This document shows positions 22,546-35,699 of a DNA stretch of 64,000 nucleotides, piece after piece (positions within the stretch are counted from its first letter, which is position 1; each line of letters starts with the position of its first letter). The notes under the pieces are model-generated. The model saw only the letters and a program-made list of their open reading frames with translations. It had not been told where the DNA came from and did no database searches. The stretch is from positions 7,998,001 through 8,062,000 of the forward strand of contig NC_051120.1 of the NCBI RefSeq assembly GCF_014839805.1. The letters are read 5' to 3'. This DNA comes from Manduca sexta (lineage: Eukaryota; Arthropoda; Insecta; Lepidoptera; Sphingidae). The position numbers were made by a program, and so were the translations under genes.

Positions 22546-23334
22546 TATAACAATGTGATGTGTTTTCAATGTAAAAACAACTTATTACATTGACAATACA
22601 ACATATTTTTACTTGAAACTTTCACTTGATTAAGTTAGATATGATTCGTTAATTACATGATATTGTTTGACTGAAAATAGTTTTAAACCGCTTTACAATT
22701 TACTTTTAACGACGCGTAGATGAAATATTTCGTATCGTTTAAAATAATCTATATTTCTCGTATGTGAGAGTCCGTCTATATAAGTACCATAGCTTTGTCT
22801 ACTCTTGCCGGCGAACAACATTTTCCATACAGTATTACGTTGCGCATTAAAATACGATATAATTACTAAGCATCATGAAATTACCATTCATATTGGAGAA
22901 AAATCCCCATATTTCCAATATGTATCTAGTCTCAAGTAATCAGTCAGTTCCTACAATTAGTCAAAATGGATTAGTGTTCATGTTTCTCCCACTCTTTCTC
23001 TCTCTATCGCTGTGTGTGTGTTTTATCTAGAGCGCTATATGTGTAAATAAATCGTTTTATTTATAAACAAACGCTCTCTAGCTAACTCTTAAACGCCGTC
23101 CAAGAAACCTTTAACTATGTATGCCCTAACAAGCTAAAATATCCCTCTCAAAGTAAAGTTAAACAGAGTATTGAAGTACATTATCCAAGCGTTGGAGATT
23201 TACGTTTGCCTATAAATAAGCTCAGTTTAGCAATATTCAATCTGCAAACAATTAGTTGAGGATTACGGAGGATTATGTTTTACGAGATTGTTGATGCTAG
23301 GATGAATAAATAATCCCGTTGTTTAGAACTTTAA

Positions 23335-23990
23335 TATTTTATTTGGAACGTACAAAGAGTTCTAAGATTATACAGAGCGGACATTGGTAAGATTGTCGTA
23401 CAAAAATTATGCTCATGTGATGCTTAATCAATCTACCGCGAAATAGCTAAATACCAATGTAATTTATATTATTACCCTACCTTTATTTAATAATAATAAT
23501 ATCAGCCCTGTATTATATACTTGCCCACTGCTGAGCACGGGCCTCCTCTACTACTGAGAGGGATTAGGCCTTAGTCCACCACGTTGGCCTAGTGCGGATT
23601 GGAAGACTTCACACACCTTCGAAATTCCTGTAGAGAACTTCTCAGATGTACAGGTTTCCTCACGATGTTTTCCTTCACCGTTAAAGCGAACGATAAATTC
23701 ACAAAGCACGTGATTTTAGAAAAGTCAGAGATGTGTGCCCTTGGGGTTTGAACCTGCGGACATTCGTCTCGGCAGTCCGTTCCACACCCAACTAGGCTAT
23801 ACCATTATTTGCACGTTTTAATACGCATATTAGCATATTTTCTTTAAATATGTTATTTTTGTAGTAACATCTAAGGGAGCTATGATAGATTGTCACGGAC
23901 ATTTTAAATAAGACAGCGACTTATTACCAATTGGTAAACTTATGGTGCAAAAATTGGTCCTGAAGTCCGTTCTATAAGTATACTCTTTGG
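23335..23990 (+). repeat. Family Q repeat split by SINE A
   Basis: Seen: cgtacaaagagttctaagat before the SINE and ccattatttgcacgttttaa, gattgtcacggacattttaa after it. The total without the SINE is about 340 bp, similar to the copy at 4675-5065. Confidence 0.6.
23489..23800 (-). mobile_element. SINE A, near full length, inserted in a family Q repeat
   Basis: Seen: complete body and tRNA-like head, with flanks acctttattt (23479-23488) and accattattt (23801-23810), a 10-bp duplication with one mismatch. The family Q copy at 4675-5065 gives an unoccupied version of the same sequence. Confidence 0.8.
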
Positions 23991-24149
23991 GAACGTAGAA
24001 AAATAATGAACTGTGAAGTTATTTATAATTTTATTTCATTTATAGCTTCATTGTACAGAATCAACAAAAACTCTGTACTTAAGATTCAAAACAATGAAGC
24101 CAAAGAGGAGCTACAATTGACGGCCTTGTCGCTATAAGTATTATAATAT

Positions 24150-24388
24150 TGCTGGTGGTAGGATATGTTTTATATCCGCCCGGATAGCGCCGTACACAAG
24201 GAGTTAAAACCCATAGTAGCCCACGTATGTCGTGTACCGGGATCAGCTTGTGTATATCCGGTTCCAACAGGCCGGCATAATTACGTCGACTGCAGGTAAT
24301 CATCCCTCGTCAGTCGAAATTCTATTGCACCCCACTACGATTAGATACAGTGGGGTCACTTCATCGTGCACGTAAAAAAAAATGTAGA
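24150..24388 (+). repeat. Family C interspersed repeat
   Basis: Seen: gctggtggtaggatatgttt, cggatagcgccgtacacaag, ggttccaacaggccggcata, ctcgtcagtcgaaattctat. Confidence 0.7.
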
Positions 24389-24422
24389 CGAAAGTGTCAA
24401 AGACAATTGTTTCAGTAATACA

Positions 24423-24478
24423 GTAGGCCCGTGCCCAGCTGTGGGACGTTATATAACACGGGTCTACTATTATTATAC
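24423..24478 (+). mobile_element. SINE A tail fragment
   Basis: Seen: about 55 bases (taggcccgtgcccagctgtg, tatataacacggg) matching the last part of SINE A, next to a family C repeat. Confidence 0.5.
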
Positions 24479-24479
24479 A

Positions 24480-26470
24480 AAATAAAATATACGTTTTCAA
24501 CATCTTTATGTCCTTGGCATAATTAAATGTACATTAAAATTATCTCCTTTAATAGAAATTAGATTAATAACGGTAATATTTTTTACTATGATAAATTATA
24601 TAAGTGAATTTTGAACGTCCCACGTCTTTATTAATAGTCACGCAAGGTCAAATAAAATGGACATTTATGTAAATTATAAACAGTCGGAATATCATTGCAC
24701 GTTTTGATTTTTTTCCTGGTACGATAATATGCATTATATAATAAATATAGAGCAACGCAAATATAACGTCAAAAAGGGGACCTCTTGACGATCGGCTGAA
24801 TTGCCTCTCCAGGCAGTAGCCTATACAGCGATTGAACCTCGAATCATCGTCCTGAACCAGCTGCCAACAGATTTATTACCGGTTCTCCACAAAATTCCTT
24901 CTAGAAGTCCGCCCAACAACAAGATATTAAATCGAAAACGAGCACATTAAGAAAATCTGGCAACAATGTGCCCGGCCGTGCTGTGTTCAAGAATGTATAG
25001 TACATCACAATACGTAAGTACGTTTACAAATAGATTTACTGCCCAATATCGACCTCTGTTGCAGTCCTTGGGATCAAAATTCTCAAAGTAAACAAAAATA
25101 TTTTTTGTAATCGAGGTCTTAGATAAAGAAAAAGGAAATAATGAGATTGACAATTTTGCTATCAGTGCAATCAATACAGTAAAGATCATATGAATGCTGT
25201 AAACACTAATAAGAAAAAATAAACATAAGCCTTTATCCCAGAAGGGATAAGCAGAGGTCCACCCACTTTTCGTCTGTATATTCTGTCACATAATGTGATA
25301 GGAACGAGCCTATCGCCATATCGAGCACAATTTCCAAACTCCAGGTTGATACAAAAACCGAATATCACTGCTTTACCCGAGATTCGAATCCGGAACCTCA
25401 GAGCAGTGTTGTAATGCTCACGCCTAAGCCACCGAGGCTGTCAAATACTAGTAATGATGGCATAAAAAGACTGTAATAACCGAAAACATTATGTAACAAC
25501 GAAAAAAATCAAAATACACGGTCAAAGTAGCATCTACTAAGATTTGTTATCAATTAACAGTTATGCCAAGTCGTAAGACATGTAAGATTCAACACATCAA
25601 TAAAATAATACTGTCATTCAATCGAAGACTAGCTTATGGATTAGATCGGTTTAACCTTAGTTGTCGTACATTACATTTCTCATAGGCGAGAATATGTATA
25701 CCATCGATTTGTTTATTTCTTCCCTTACCCAGCAGAGCAGATGCACTAAACTAATGGTAATTATCAAAGCCAAGGTCTGTGTTTACCCTTCTGGTTAGTG
25801 TTAACGTTATATTATCTTTAACATTATGATTATCTGGCAATACTTTGCCTAACATTCACAAAGTGCTAACGCTTACAATAATCAAAACAAATTAATCTTC
25901 CAGAAATTTGGCAACCTATTTCATAGTTACCGCGGCGTTTTTTCTCAATTATCTTTTAATTTACAAGTTCTTGATAAATTTCAATTAAGACGTACAAAGT
26001 GGGGAAAGTTTTATAATCTAATTCCTAATTATCGTGGAATTAAGAAATACGACTTACAAAAAATATCTAAGTTTTCAAAGATATGAATAATAAACGGTAA
26101 TTAAATGAACATTATTTTTAACATATTTTTATCGCAATTAGTGATGAGCCAACTGTGAAAAATTAAATCACAGCTTCGATTCTTACGCCGAAAGTCTTAG
26201 ATTATGTGGATTCAATTGCACATGAGAAAAGAATTTCCACAAACATAACCTTAAAAACTGTGCAGTTCGCCGAAGAAAATATTATGAGAAAAGTCATAAC
26301 CCAGTTTTAATATATCATTCTTAAATTCTTAAAAGTTGCTTTTAAAATTATGTTAAATTAATGTTCTAAAATAATAGCTTTTATATGTTAACATCTGAAG
26401 AACATTACCTGAGATCGTTTACACTAATGACTAGTTTATTTTTGAAACTAGCATCATCAACCTATTTCTG
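24480..26470. other. First-intron sequence with one SINE B
   Basis: Apart from the SINE B at 25228-25440 I see no repeat family or exon; 24770-24950 is less AT-rich and single-copy in the window. Confidence 0.4.
25228..25440 (-). mobile_element. SINE B, near full length
   Basis: Seen: tail tatcccagaagggataagca, body gagcctatcgccatatcgag, head acccgagattcgaatccgga and cctaagccaccgaggc. Confidence 0.75.
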
Positions 26471-26474
26471 ACTT

Positions 26475-27075
26475 AAGCCTCTAAAAATGTGCCTTTGAGC
26501 CAGAATTCCGGCTCAAATATAGTGCCAAGTGTCCACAGCCTCATTCTATTCTGGTACAAAAGTATTAGTGTTAAATATTCAGACATAAAAGTAGCATGGA
26601 ACTCAAAACAAGACATAGTCTATCAGCGTGCAAAATTTCACCCAAATCTGTTCAGCGGTTTCGGTTTTCTAATAAACAAATATCTTCACTAACTTTCGCA
26701 TTTGTATTACTATCTTTTGCTCGCGGCTCCGTCCGTGTGAAAAGCCTTTTCCACTACAAAAGTCCCTTAAATACTTTAAAGATAGGCGCCAATGTTTGAC
26801 GGCGCTGCGCGTGAAATTCCGTGTCACGACGTCAGTCAGCGGTCTACCGGTCCATAATGTTATATTTACGATTCCAATGCCATTTTAAGGATGCAATTAA
26901 AATATCCTATAATTTGCCATGAGTGCAAATTACCGGCATAAAAAGTATATATCCAGAATATAGTCTATCCGTGTTTGATCCAAATCAGTTCAGCTATTTT
27001 AGCGTTTATTGTTAACATCCAAATATTTTCCCAAACTTTCGCATGTATATTATTTACATTTATATTATAAGTAAG
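26475..27075 (-). repeat. Two related degraded element ends
   Basis: Seen: cacccaaatctgttcagcgg, ctaacttttgcatttgtatt-like text and ttttgctcgcggctccgtcc at 26475-26765, and a second version (gatccaaatcagttcagcta, ccaaactttcgcatgtatat) at 26930-27075. They share a common noncoding end; there is no coding trace. Confidence 0.5.
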
Positions 27076-29504
27076 AATATATTCACAAATGTAAGTGGCA
27101 TATTATATCCAAAGTTATGTAGGGAAACCTTGTTTACTAAACTTGAATCTTTTCAAACGTACCCAAATCACTTAGAGTCCTATAGATGCTTGCGCTGAAA
27201 GCGACAGGACCCTTATCCTTATCATCTTAATAGGAAGGTGCCTGTTACTTACGTGGGAACTCGTTAATCTGATATTGAAGATTTCATTAATTGACGTGTA
27301 CAGGGAAGTTTGATGGGTGATTCGAGTATTCAAGTTATTAGGATGATGATGGTTATATGTCAACGAAATTTGAAGTTTTGTCTAGTTTTATGTCAATTAT
27401 GTTAACTTCTTCATGAAGACTCACAATCATTCCTTCGTTAAGGTCACTTTTTATGTCGGTATTGTTGAACTGAAGATTTCTCTTGTTTCCTGATACTAAT
27501 AGCATATTTTAATGTGATGTCAGAGCTAGGCATGTTTTTGTGGACTTGATAATTCAAGTTGTAATTAATAATAAGCTTTATTCAAAACTTACACAATTAG
27601 ACTGACATATAAAATTTTCATTAGTGATAATAATTAACTTGTTAATTCTTTTTATTATTTTAAAACGTTTTGTTGAATGTTAAAATAGGTTAAAAATGTC
27701 CTTCAATGGCTGCTATATTTCTGTACTTAGTCATGATATTGCTGGCACTTTTTACTATATCATCTTTTATATAGTATCTTAGTCGAAAGGTTTTATCTTT
27801 TTCATTTCAGTCCTCTAGGATACTAATCCTAGTTTCTATTTGGTATTTCGACACAATTACATTTTTAAGAAACATTAAACTTATATCATTAGTACACACA
27901 GCTAAGTTATAAAATCTTTCTGCCAATAGAAACAATTTGTCTGCCGCGAGCTGGACACGTTCTATAACTTACGACCATTAGAGTGAACAAACATCGCGAG
28001 TGATCAATATTGAGGAAATTGGCTTTGCCATTTTAAAGATCGGTTTGAAATATTGTTTGATAAAATATGTCAACATTCTTTATATTGATTGATTGAAAAA
28101 ACTTTCCACTATCGAAACTATTGTAAGCAAAACAATCATGTACAAAAATCGATCTTTCATAATGATTCTTGAACGAAGAATTTTTTCCTTGAAAATTCAT
28201 ATATGTAAAAAGAGAAACAAAAATAAAACATGTAAACTATCTGAAATCACAAAAATACAACTTATCAAACCTTTCGTGAGTTTAACAAAAGTTGTACTCT
28301 AAATGAAAATCAATATAACCAACCCACTCGTAATATAGAAGACAAGCATTAGAATCATAAAGCAATGCAAATATAAACCAAAGAAACACAACGTCCAATC
28401 CACAGTTTATGTTGGAAAAGAAATCAGTTCCAACATGCATTAGGCAAGAATCCAGCCAGTCAAGAACATTAACCCCGTTTAAAGCATAGTAAGAACAAAC
28501 GGAACGGTTCACGTCATAATATACTACGTTTTTTCTCGATGAAAAGATCTTTCAAATAGTTCAGTCGAATAAATTGGAAGTCCGCAGCACTATTTCATAT
28601 CAGACAGCGGCGATTCAGGGTTTTTGCTCGGATTTTAAAAATATAGATAAAATATGGCCTTTGAAAAGCGCTTTGCTTGTTGCCGCAGTAACTTGTTCGA
28701 AATAATGTCGTGCCTTGTGGAAAATCTCGCTTGAAAGCCAAAGACTGTTCCGCGAGATAGGTTCATCTGCTGGGAATCTCCTAAGGCGATAGCGTGTGCA
28801 TAATGCGATCGGATACCTCTTCGACATCCGATGGAAACTTCGTAATTCTCATATTTTTATGTAAAACATCTGCGCACTCCAGATTATAAATTGACGTGTT
28901 ATTACAAGGACTTTATCATTTTTCGATTACATTATGAGCGTTTATTCTAACGTACATGCCGACATAATTGTGTCGACTAGCAAGAGGTGATCATCTCTCG
29001 TCAGTAGACACTCCACTTAGCATATCCGTATAAAAATATGAATAGTATTATTTATTATTAGACAGCACTCTAAAACAATTGTTATTGGGGCGACTTTTAT
29101 CTTCTATTCCTGATTATTCAGTAATAATATTGGGATTATATACCCTCATCTTTGCTCGCGTTCCGATCTAAAAAGATTTCAACCACAATAATCGACCTTA
29201 ATGAATTCATAAGTCCGTCAAACGACCTCCCCGCAAGAATATTTATGTCCCATTACATTTACAAAAATGTTACGTATAAAAATAACATACGTTATGAATG
29301 CGAATTGCTCAACAATGTTTCCGTTCCCAATTATCAGTTTATTTATGTTGCATACAATCCAACAATTTTTATTGTACATTTTCTCGGTTTCCAGCGACAG
29401 AGAAACTAGCTTTCTTAGGTTGGGAATTACGAGTTTGCTTTTATATACGTTTTTATCATGGCTCCATCCGTGTTATCTTTTCTGGATTAATTAATGGCTA
29501 ATGT
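27076..29504. other. First-intron sequence, no gene seen
   Basis: Short frames at 28282-28512 and 28615-28827 (minus) have no motif and no matching splice sites. A family C fragment lies at 28955-29035. Confidence 0.4.
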
Positions 29505-29803
29505 TTATTTTTATTGCTTTGAATGACGAGACGAGCTTGCCGTTCGTCTAATATTAAGCGATACGACCGTCCATAAACAGTAGAAAGAACATTCACACAA
29601 TTACAAAGTATTGTTTGGTATTCCACTGCGCTCGTCATCCTGAAACATGAGATATTAAGATATGTCCAGTAGTCACACTGGCCACAATGTCCCTCAAACT
29701 GGAATACAACAATGACTACACACTGCAGCTTGGCGGCAGAAATAGACATTGCGTTGGTACCTATCCAGGCGGATTCTCACATATGAGAGACCTACCGCCA
29801 GTA
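29505..29803 (+). repeat. Family D interspersed repeat
   Basis: Seen: gacgagacgagcttgccgtt, gtattgtttggtattccact, gaaacatgagatattaagat, gcggcagaaatagacattgc, gagagacctaccgccagtaa. Confidence 0.7.
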
Positions 29804-31177
29804 AAATGTCTGTCCATTTAATTTACGGAATAAGTCAGTACCAGTTAAACAAATCGCTGTATATTCTGCATAATATCTTCAAAATAAAATTAGACTTACC
29901 CCATTACTCCAGTTCAATGTACTTACATATAAATTAGTGCTTGGTCTTGCAATATTTAATGATTATAATCCTTAAAACATTGATAATTATTATGTATACA
30001 ATCCTACGGTCTATATCCTTAACTAGGGATATTTAAATGACATAAATCTCATAGTTTCTTAATTCAGGAAGCTAGCACTTACTTTTGTTACCGTCTCTAA
30101 CCCCCGAATCACCAAATCATATTTTTTTCGTTATAAAAGTGTGTGTGTTTTATTCGAACCAAGTTCGCCTAAACAATAATGTCCATGACTTAGTTCTATT
30201 TTCAAATTTTAAACAAAAAGTTGTTCGAAATATGAAAATAGAATTGTAAAAATATTACTAAAATAACCGACCTCTTTAGCAAAATGCGAGTTATTTCCAA
30301 CAAAAGAGCTTTATAAGCTACGAAGGCTTCCTTACAGCTGCAAAAAATCTGCAGACAAGAAACTAACTCCTGTAACTGACGTGTTCAACCTATGTTGAAC
30401 GGACTTGAACGTTTTTATGAATCCTTTAAGTCTTGAGAAATAGTTTATTGTTGCTTTAAGGGTTGTTTATTTGTACAAAACTTTAGGAGATGAGAGATGA
30501 GAGATAAAAGTTAATGCCTTAATTGAACTATGGTCATATTTAGTGTAAGCCCTGTACAGGATTATATTGCGTTAATAAATGATACCATACACTCGTCTGT
30601 GCCTGTGCTAACATAATGTCAAAAATCATTAGAGAATAATATATATACCATTATTCCTGGTTTTAGTTTTTTGATTATAACTTTGTGTTTTATTGCCAAT
30701 ATGTCGTGCGTGTGAGTGTACTTCTGCCAGATGTTGCCGCTCTGACAGATTCTCTTAGAGTAGTAGAAGTGATCAAATAGATCAAATCGTAGATAACGTT
30801 AAGCACACTTTTTAATTTAAAAAAAACTGCATGCGTTCTGCGCACGAAAAAAGGTGATACAAAATAATATCGTACAAATAAGCGCAAATATGTACATTTG
30901 TAATTATAGAAGATAGGTACAAATTCCGTTGGTAAATATATTGTGAAACGTGAAAGTTGGTGTCATAAAAAAGTCAAATATATCAAAGAAGTGGACCATC
31001 TATTTTAAAATCAGATCTGAAGACATTTTAGAAGGTCGACAAGCTATAACAAATGTATGGCGGCTGAATTTATATTTATTAAGTAATCCGTAACATTACA
31101 TTTCTAAAGAATTATTTATATCTGTCTCTTTCTGTTTTATAACGCCACACAGTATTAATTACGAAATGACGTAGATT
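29804..31177. other. First-intron sequence, nothing recognised
   Basis: AT-rich, no family match and no coding frame above about 65 codons. Confidence 0.4.
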
Positions 31178-31434
31178 TTGCTGGTGGTAGGATATATTTT
31201 ATATCCGTCCGGATAGCGAACGCGGAAACAAGGTATTAAAACCCGCCACAGTGGCCCAGGTAAATGTGTCGCGTTCCAGGATCAACCTGTGTATATCCGG
31301 TCCCTAACAGGCCGGCATAATGGTGTCGACTGTCGAGGGGTAATCATTTCTCATCAGTCGACATTCTATTGGACTCCCACTCCACACTATCAGGTGCAGA
31401 AGGTTCATTTTACTGTGCACGTACGAAAAAATAT
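31178..31434 (+). repeat. Family C interspersed repeat
   Basis: Seen: tgctggtggtaggatatatt, gttccaggatcaacctgtgt, taacaggccggcataatggt, ctcatcagtcgacattctat. One of the fuller copies. Confidence 0.7.
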
Positions 31435-31737
31435 ATACCCATCACCTATCAAGTTAATCTAGCATCACTGTTTCAGAACGCCATAACCCAATAATCAAAA
31501 AAACATAAAATAAAAACTACAAAAACGTATCATTTCCGCACATCGCTTCCAATAGTTGGTTTTGTATCAATTTTAAAATCCGATCAAAAGGTATTATCTT
31601 GGTTCCCATTGCAGAATTAATATCAATGCCAAAATGAAACTCCAATGAATTGGTTACACAAGGAACTTCACGTTGTATTATAATTTAAAACCAGTGAATG
31701 TGTGGAGAGCAGAAGTGGGTTTTAAAATAAAAAAAGA

Positions 31738-31995
31738 TACCCCCTTATTCATAGACGTTTTTTATCTGAGGACGGAGTAAATCTAGTAGTAATCTAGTAA
31801 ATCTATGACAAGTCTGTTTCATGTTTTCGCAGTGTGTAGCCATAGGGCCGTTGTGATTGGCTAATATTGTTATATTTCAAGGCTGCCATGCCGTCAGCAC
31901 TGAGAAACAGACTTGTTATCACAGCTTTACTCTGTCTGTAAGGGAGTAAATTTTTAAAAGTTAAAGTTTTCAAATCTAAAAAATACGTCACGTAA
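31738..31995. mobile_element. Probable MITE beginning with a C-rich 'taccccct' end
   Basis: Seen: gatacccccttattcataga, ctgaggacggagtaaatcta, gacaagtctgtttcatgttt, and near the other end gagaaacagacttgttatca and ctgtctgtaagggagtaaat. Inner inverted pairs such as acaagtctgttt / aaacagacttgt are clear; the right terminus is lost. Confidence 0.55.
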
Positions 31996-32034
31996 TTTGT
32001 GTGTTTTGTTTGATTTTAGTTTGATGTTATTTAC

Positions 32035-32225
32035 GTCTTTTGTCCCCGAAGGAATAGACAGCAGTGCTACCAACTTTTCGCCAAACGTGTTTCGTAATCC
32101 GTCCCATGATATGAAAGGGGGCAAGCTGATTGCTAGATTAAATTAAAAAACCAGAAAATGAAACGCCAATGTCACTTTGCGCGACCCGAGACTCGAACCC
32201 GGGTCAAACAAGTTACCTGATCTAA
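32035..32225 (-). mobile_element. SINE B-like copy, diverged
   Basis: Seen: tttgtccccgaaggaataga, aatccgtcccatgatatgaa, caatgtcactttgcgcgacc, actcgaacccgggtc. The middle is shortened. Confidence 0.6.
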
Positions 32226-32512
32226 CATAACAAGGTAAACTTAAAGCAAAATTGTATTTATAACATATTTTATCATTTCAAATATTATTGTTAAACAAAA
32301 TTTTCATCCCAATTATACGAAAGACAGAGTTATACCATCATTAAATTTAATACACTCGTTATGAAAGCGTAGCGTACTGATTCCTGGTTTATTGTGATAA
32401 AATGCACACACGAACGCCTTTAACGACTACGGGTAGGCAGAGATGCAACTAGCACCCATCGCTGTGTGTATTCCATCCCGTGATGGGATAGGTGACTAGT
32501 CTATTGCCATAT

Positions 32513-34015
32513 AATAATATCAGCCCTGTATCAGTGGCGAAGGGTGAAATTTTTCAAAAGGTAACCCGGTGTAAAAAAAATTGGCGGTTGTTAAGATATC
32601 GGGGGCAATTTATCGGAAAACAAAAACTAAGACAACGGATTAGTCCTGATTCGAAATCAACAAACGTTAACATACCTACTAAATCACCTATATTTAAATA
32701 ATTGAAACATTCATAAAATCGAACAATAAACGTAGATAATTCTTCTTCCATTAATCACAAATATAAGTACTTCCCTATTAATTTGTTATAACAGCAACAA
32801 AAGTAAGTATTAAAATAATAACCACACTACCTACCTAAAAGTATCTGTTTATTTTCAAAATAAAACTGTAAATGTAATAAAAATAGGTATCACGATCGCC
32901 AAACAGACCAACAGTTTAAGTCTACCTACATGATAAACTTATATAATTATCAATTAAAATTATAATCAAGAAAGGTTATTCGTTAACTTTTGCTTGTATC
33001 GTGGTGTTATTTTAAATTCAGTAAAATATAATATTTATATTCTTCTAACAAACATTTTGCGTCTAAAATCAAAAACTTTCAGATCTACTTCCAATATTTT
33101 ACCATCTAAATACTAATATGTGAAATCACCGACTAATAATATACTTACGTAAAGGTAGACATTAAACTGATCACAGGTAGTTATTTCCATTATAATACAC
33201 ATTTATTTTTGTAGTTTATAAATAAACAAAGCGCTGGTAACTAAATATCACATAACTATCAAAAAATAAAATGAATATGACAATTTACAAACACCGAAAC
33301 TTGGTAGCATAATAAATTATGACGATTGATGGACGCAAAAAGTGACAGCTATATATAGTCGGTTAATGTGAAGCCGAACTAGCTCGGGTTCCCTTCGCCC
33401 ACATCTTCCGCACGATTCCAACAAACACTAGCATAGAAAGTGCTGCCATCTATATTAAAAAACATACTACGACATTAAGCCGCTTGACAGCGGGTTACCT
33501 TGCTCCTGTAGCGTCACAATTTCACTTAGGTAACGGAATTTCTGTGGAACTAAATACAAGATGCGCCATCTAACGTTATTTAAAATAAGTAATCGATAAC
33601 AATTAAATTAACAAACATCGAGCTACTGGCCGATAGATGTCATTCTTAATTGATCATTATTAATAAGTTAAGCTATTATAATTAATGTCCAGTCTGATAT
33701 GTTGTAAATTTAAATTTACCTATTAAATATATTGTTTAGTATCACCGAAAACCTAAAAGGGAAGCCGGTGGGAATCGGCTTGTATGGACGCTTCGCCACT
33801 GCCCTGTATTATATACTTGCCCACTGCTAGCCACGGGCCTCCTCTACTACTGAGAGGGAATAGGCCTTAGTCCACCACGCTGGCCTAGTGCGGATTGGTA
33901 GACTAAACACACCTTCGAAATTCCTACGGAAAACTTCTCAGATGTGCAGGTTTCCTCACGATGTTTTCCTTCACCGTTAAAGCGAACGAAAAATTCACAA
34001 AGAAGAGAAGAAGAA
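32513..34015 (-). mobile_element. SINE A copy hosting the hAT-type element, itself inside SINE B
   Basis: Seen: tail and body pieces (aataatatcagccctgtat, then gccctgtattatatac to attcacaaag) on each side of the hAT-type element. The outer flanks are a 15-bp duplication agtctatYgccatat (32498-32512 and 34016-34030; one mismatch). Both flanks lie within SINE B. The tRNA-like head is truncated. Confidence 0.85.
32532..33801. mobile_element. hAT-type non-autonomous DNA transposon, 1,270 bp
   Basis: Seen: perfect 11-bp terminal inverted repeats CAGTGGCGAAG / CTTCGCCACTG and a perfect 8-bp target-site duplication CCCTGTAT (32524-32531 and 33802-33809). It sits inside a SINE A copy whose consensus is restored when the element and one duplication are removed. 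Known: 8-bp duplications and CAGTG-type ends are typical of the hAT superfamily. No transposase ORF is visible; the longest frames are about 69 codons. The interior is AT-rich and matches nothing else in the window except at the ends. Confidence 0.85.
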
Positions 34016-34249
34016 AGTCTATCGCCATATCGGTCACAAATTCCAGACTCCAGTGTGATAGTGATTACATAAAAGAATTTCACTGCCCGACCCGGCGTCG
34101 ATTCTGAGACCTCAGCACTTCAGTCGTACTGTAATACATGTTAAATGCAGTTTCGATAAATATTTATACGATGCAAAACCGACCGGCGGTGGATTTATTA
34201 GTTTCTGTTAGTCTGTTAAATATAAACTCGATTCGTCAACAATCTGACT

Positions 34250-34495
34250 GCCTCGATGGCGTAGTTACTGCATGCGCGGTACGCCAGCGCTCTGAGCTCC
34301 TGGGTTCGAATCCCGGGTCTAGCAAAGTGTTATTTGGGTTTTTCTGCTCAGTGTAAGCCCGGAGTCTGGAATTTGTGCCCGATATGATAGACTCATACTC
34401 TATCACATCATAAGACATAACACATTTGGCGAAAAGTGGGTGTCCTGATTGCGCCTCCGCATACCCCTTCGGGGATAAATGCGTGATTCGTGTGT
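34250..34495 (+). mobile_element. SINE B, the best-preserved copy
   Basis: Seen: head cctcgatggcgtagttactg and gggttcgaatcccgggtc (near-ideal B box), body gagtctggaatttgtgcccg and cacatcataagaca, tail cgcataccccttcgggga. The 3-prime half does not fold as a mature tRNA would, so it is not a working tRNA gene. Confidence 0.8.
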
Positions 34496-35264
34496 GTTAC
34501 AACAATAAGTGCTGTCATAATCATAAATACATCGAATGTTGGGATTTTTACAAAAAAAATGGGTATGTTACAAGTTAAAACAGTTGAAGATTATTTGATT
34601 TTAACTGACTTCAAAAAAGGAGGTTATCGATTCAACGTATTTTTTTTAAATATTTGTTACCTCAGAACACATTCATTTATGAACCGATTTAAAAAAATAT
34701 TTTTTAATCCATAGAATATGCCTGCAGATTGGTTCCATAGATTGTTTTCCAAATCGCTTCAATAATACGTTTTTAAAACTAAAATAAGTAGAATAATTAT
34801 ATCGTCTAAGTAAACGAAACTGCGATTTTTGATTTCTTATGACTTTTTTAGTTATGTTTGTACGTAGAGTTTTTAGTTATTAGTTTCATAAAAGTTTTAT
34901 TTCTAATTTTTAAATACCAAATATCTATTTTTCAATAATCATAGATCTTGCGTCAAAATATTCAAATTATTGTAGTTAGTACAAATCAACAGTACTAGGC
35001 GAGCAGAACTTAAAGATACTATTCCATTTCATTGTAAACTAAATGTAGTTCACAGAGAAGCGGGTTCATAGTAGAATAAACAGGAAGCGCTAGAAATGTA
35101 TTACACGCCAACTAACCTCAAACACATGTTATCTTTTCGTAATTGAATAATGGTTATTTGCGATTCTTATAACTTTCAATGGAGTAGTTTACATTATAAT
35201 ATTCTCCTACGAATAATTGAAAACTGAAGACTTAATTGACGAAAGCGAATATAATTATGTACAT

Positions 35265-35572
35265 ATTTGTTTTTATTGCTTTGATAATGTGACGGGTTTA
35301 CTTTTTGCCTGATGGTAAGCGATACGATCGCCCATAAACAGTAAAACCCCATCCAATAACTTGAAAATATTGTTTGGTATGCCACTGCGCTTGCGATCCT
35401 TAGACATGAGATGTTAAGTCTCATTATATCCAGTAGTTACACTGGCTACAATGTCCTTCAAACCGGAACAAAATAGTGACTACACACTGCTGCTAGGCGG
35501 TAGAAATAGACATTACGGTGGTACCTACCCAGGCCGACTGTCCTATATGAGAAACCTACCACCAGTAATATA
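35265..35572 (+). repeat. Family D interspersed repeat
   Basis: Seen: gatggtaagcgatacgatcg, attgtttggtatgccactgc, gacatgagatgttaagtctc, ggcggtagaaatagacatta, gaaacctaccaccagtaata. A partial family C copy follows within 130 bp. Confidence 0.7.
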
Positions 35573-35699
35573 TTTGTGCAAAAATGGTTCCGCTGTAAGG
35601 CCCATGGCATTGCGGACTCAATACGTATTGAACCTAAAACAGTTTAATCTTATTTCGGAATCGAACACAAACTACATATATAAATCACAACATCGTTTT

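Larger units (their letters stand above)
32405..34140 (-). mobile_element. SINE B copy split by SINE A
   Basis: Seen: 32405-32497 holds the SINE B tail part (gggtaggcagagatgcaac, ccatcccgtgatgggatagg). The head (cggtcacaaattccagact, cactgcccgaccc, gagacctcagcac) resumes at 34031. Removing the insert gives an ordinary SINE B. Confidence 0.8.

Noticed and set aside
32492..32701. 69-codon frame at the left end of the hAT-type element as a transposase remnant
   Set aside because: It begins in SINE sequence, crosses the terminal repeat and shows no transposase motif.
34250..34325. Possible tRNA gene (clear A and B box sequences)
   Set aside because: It continues into the SINE B body and recurs in other SINE B copies; the 3' acceptor half of a tRNA is missing.
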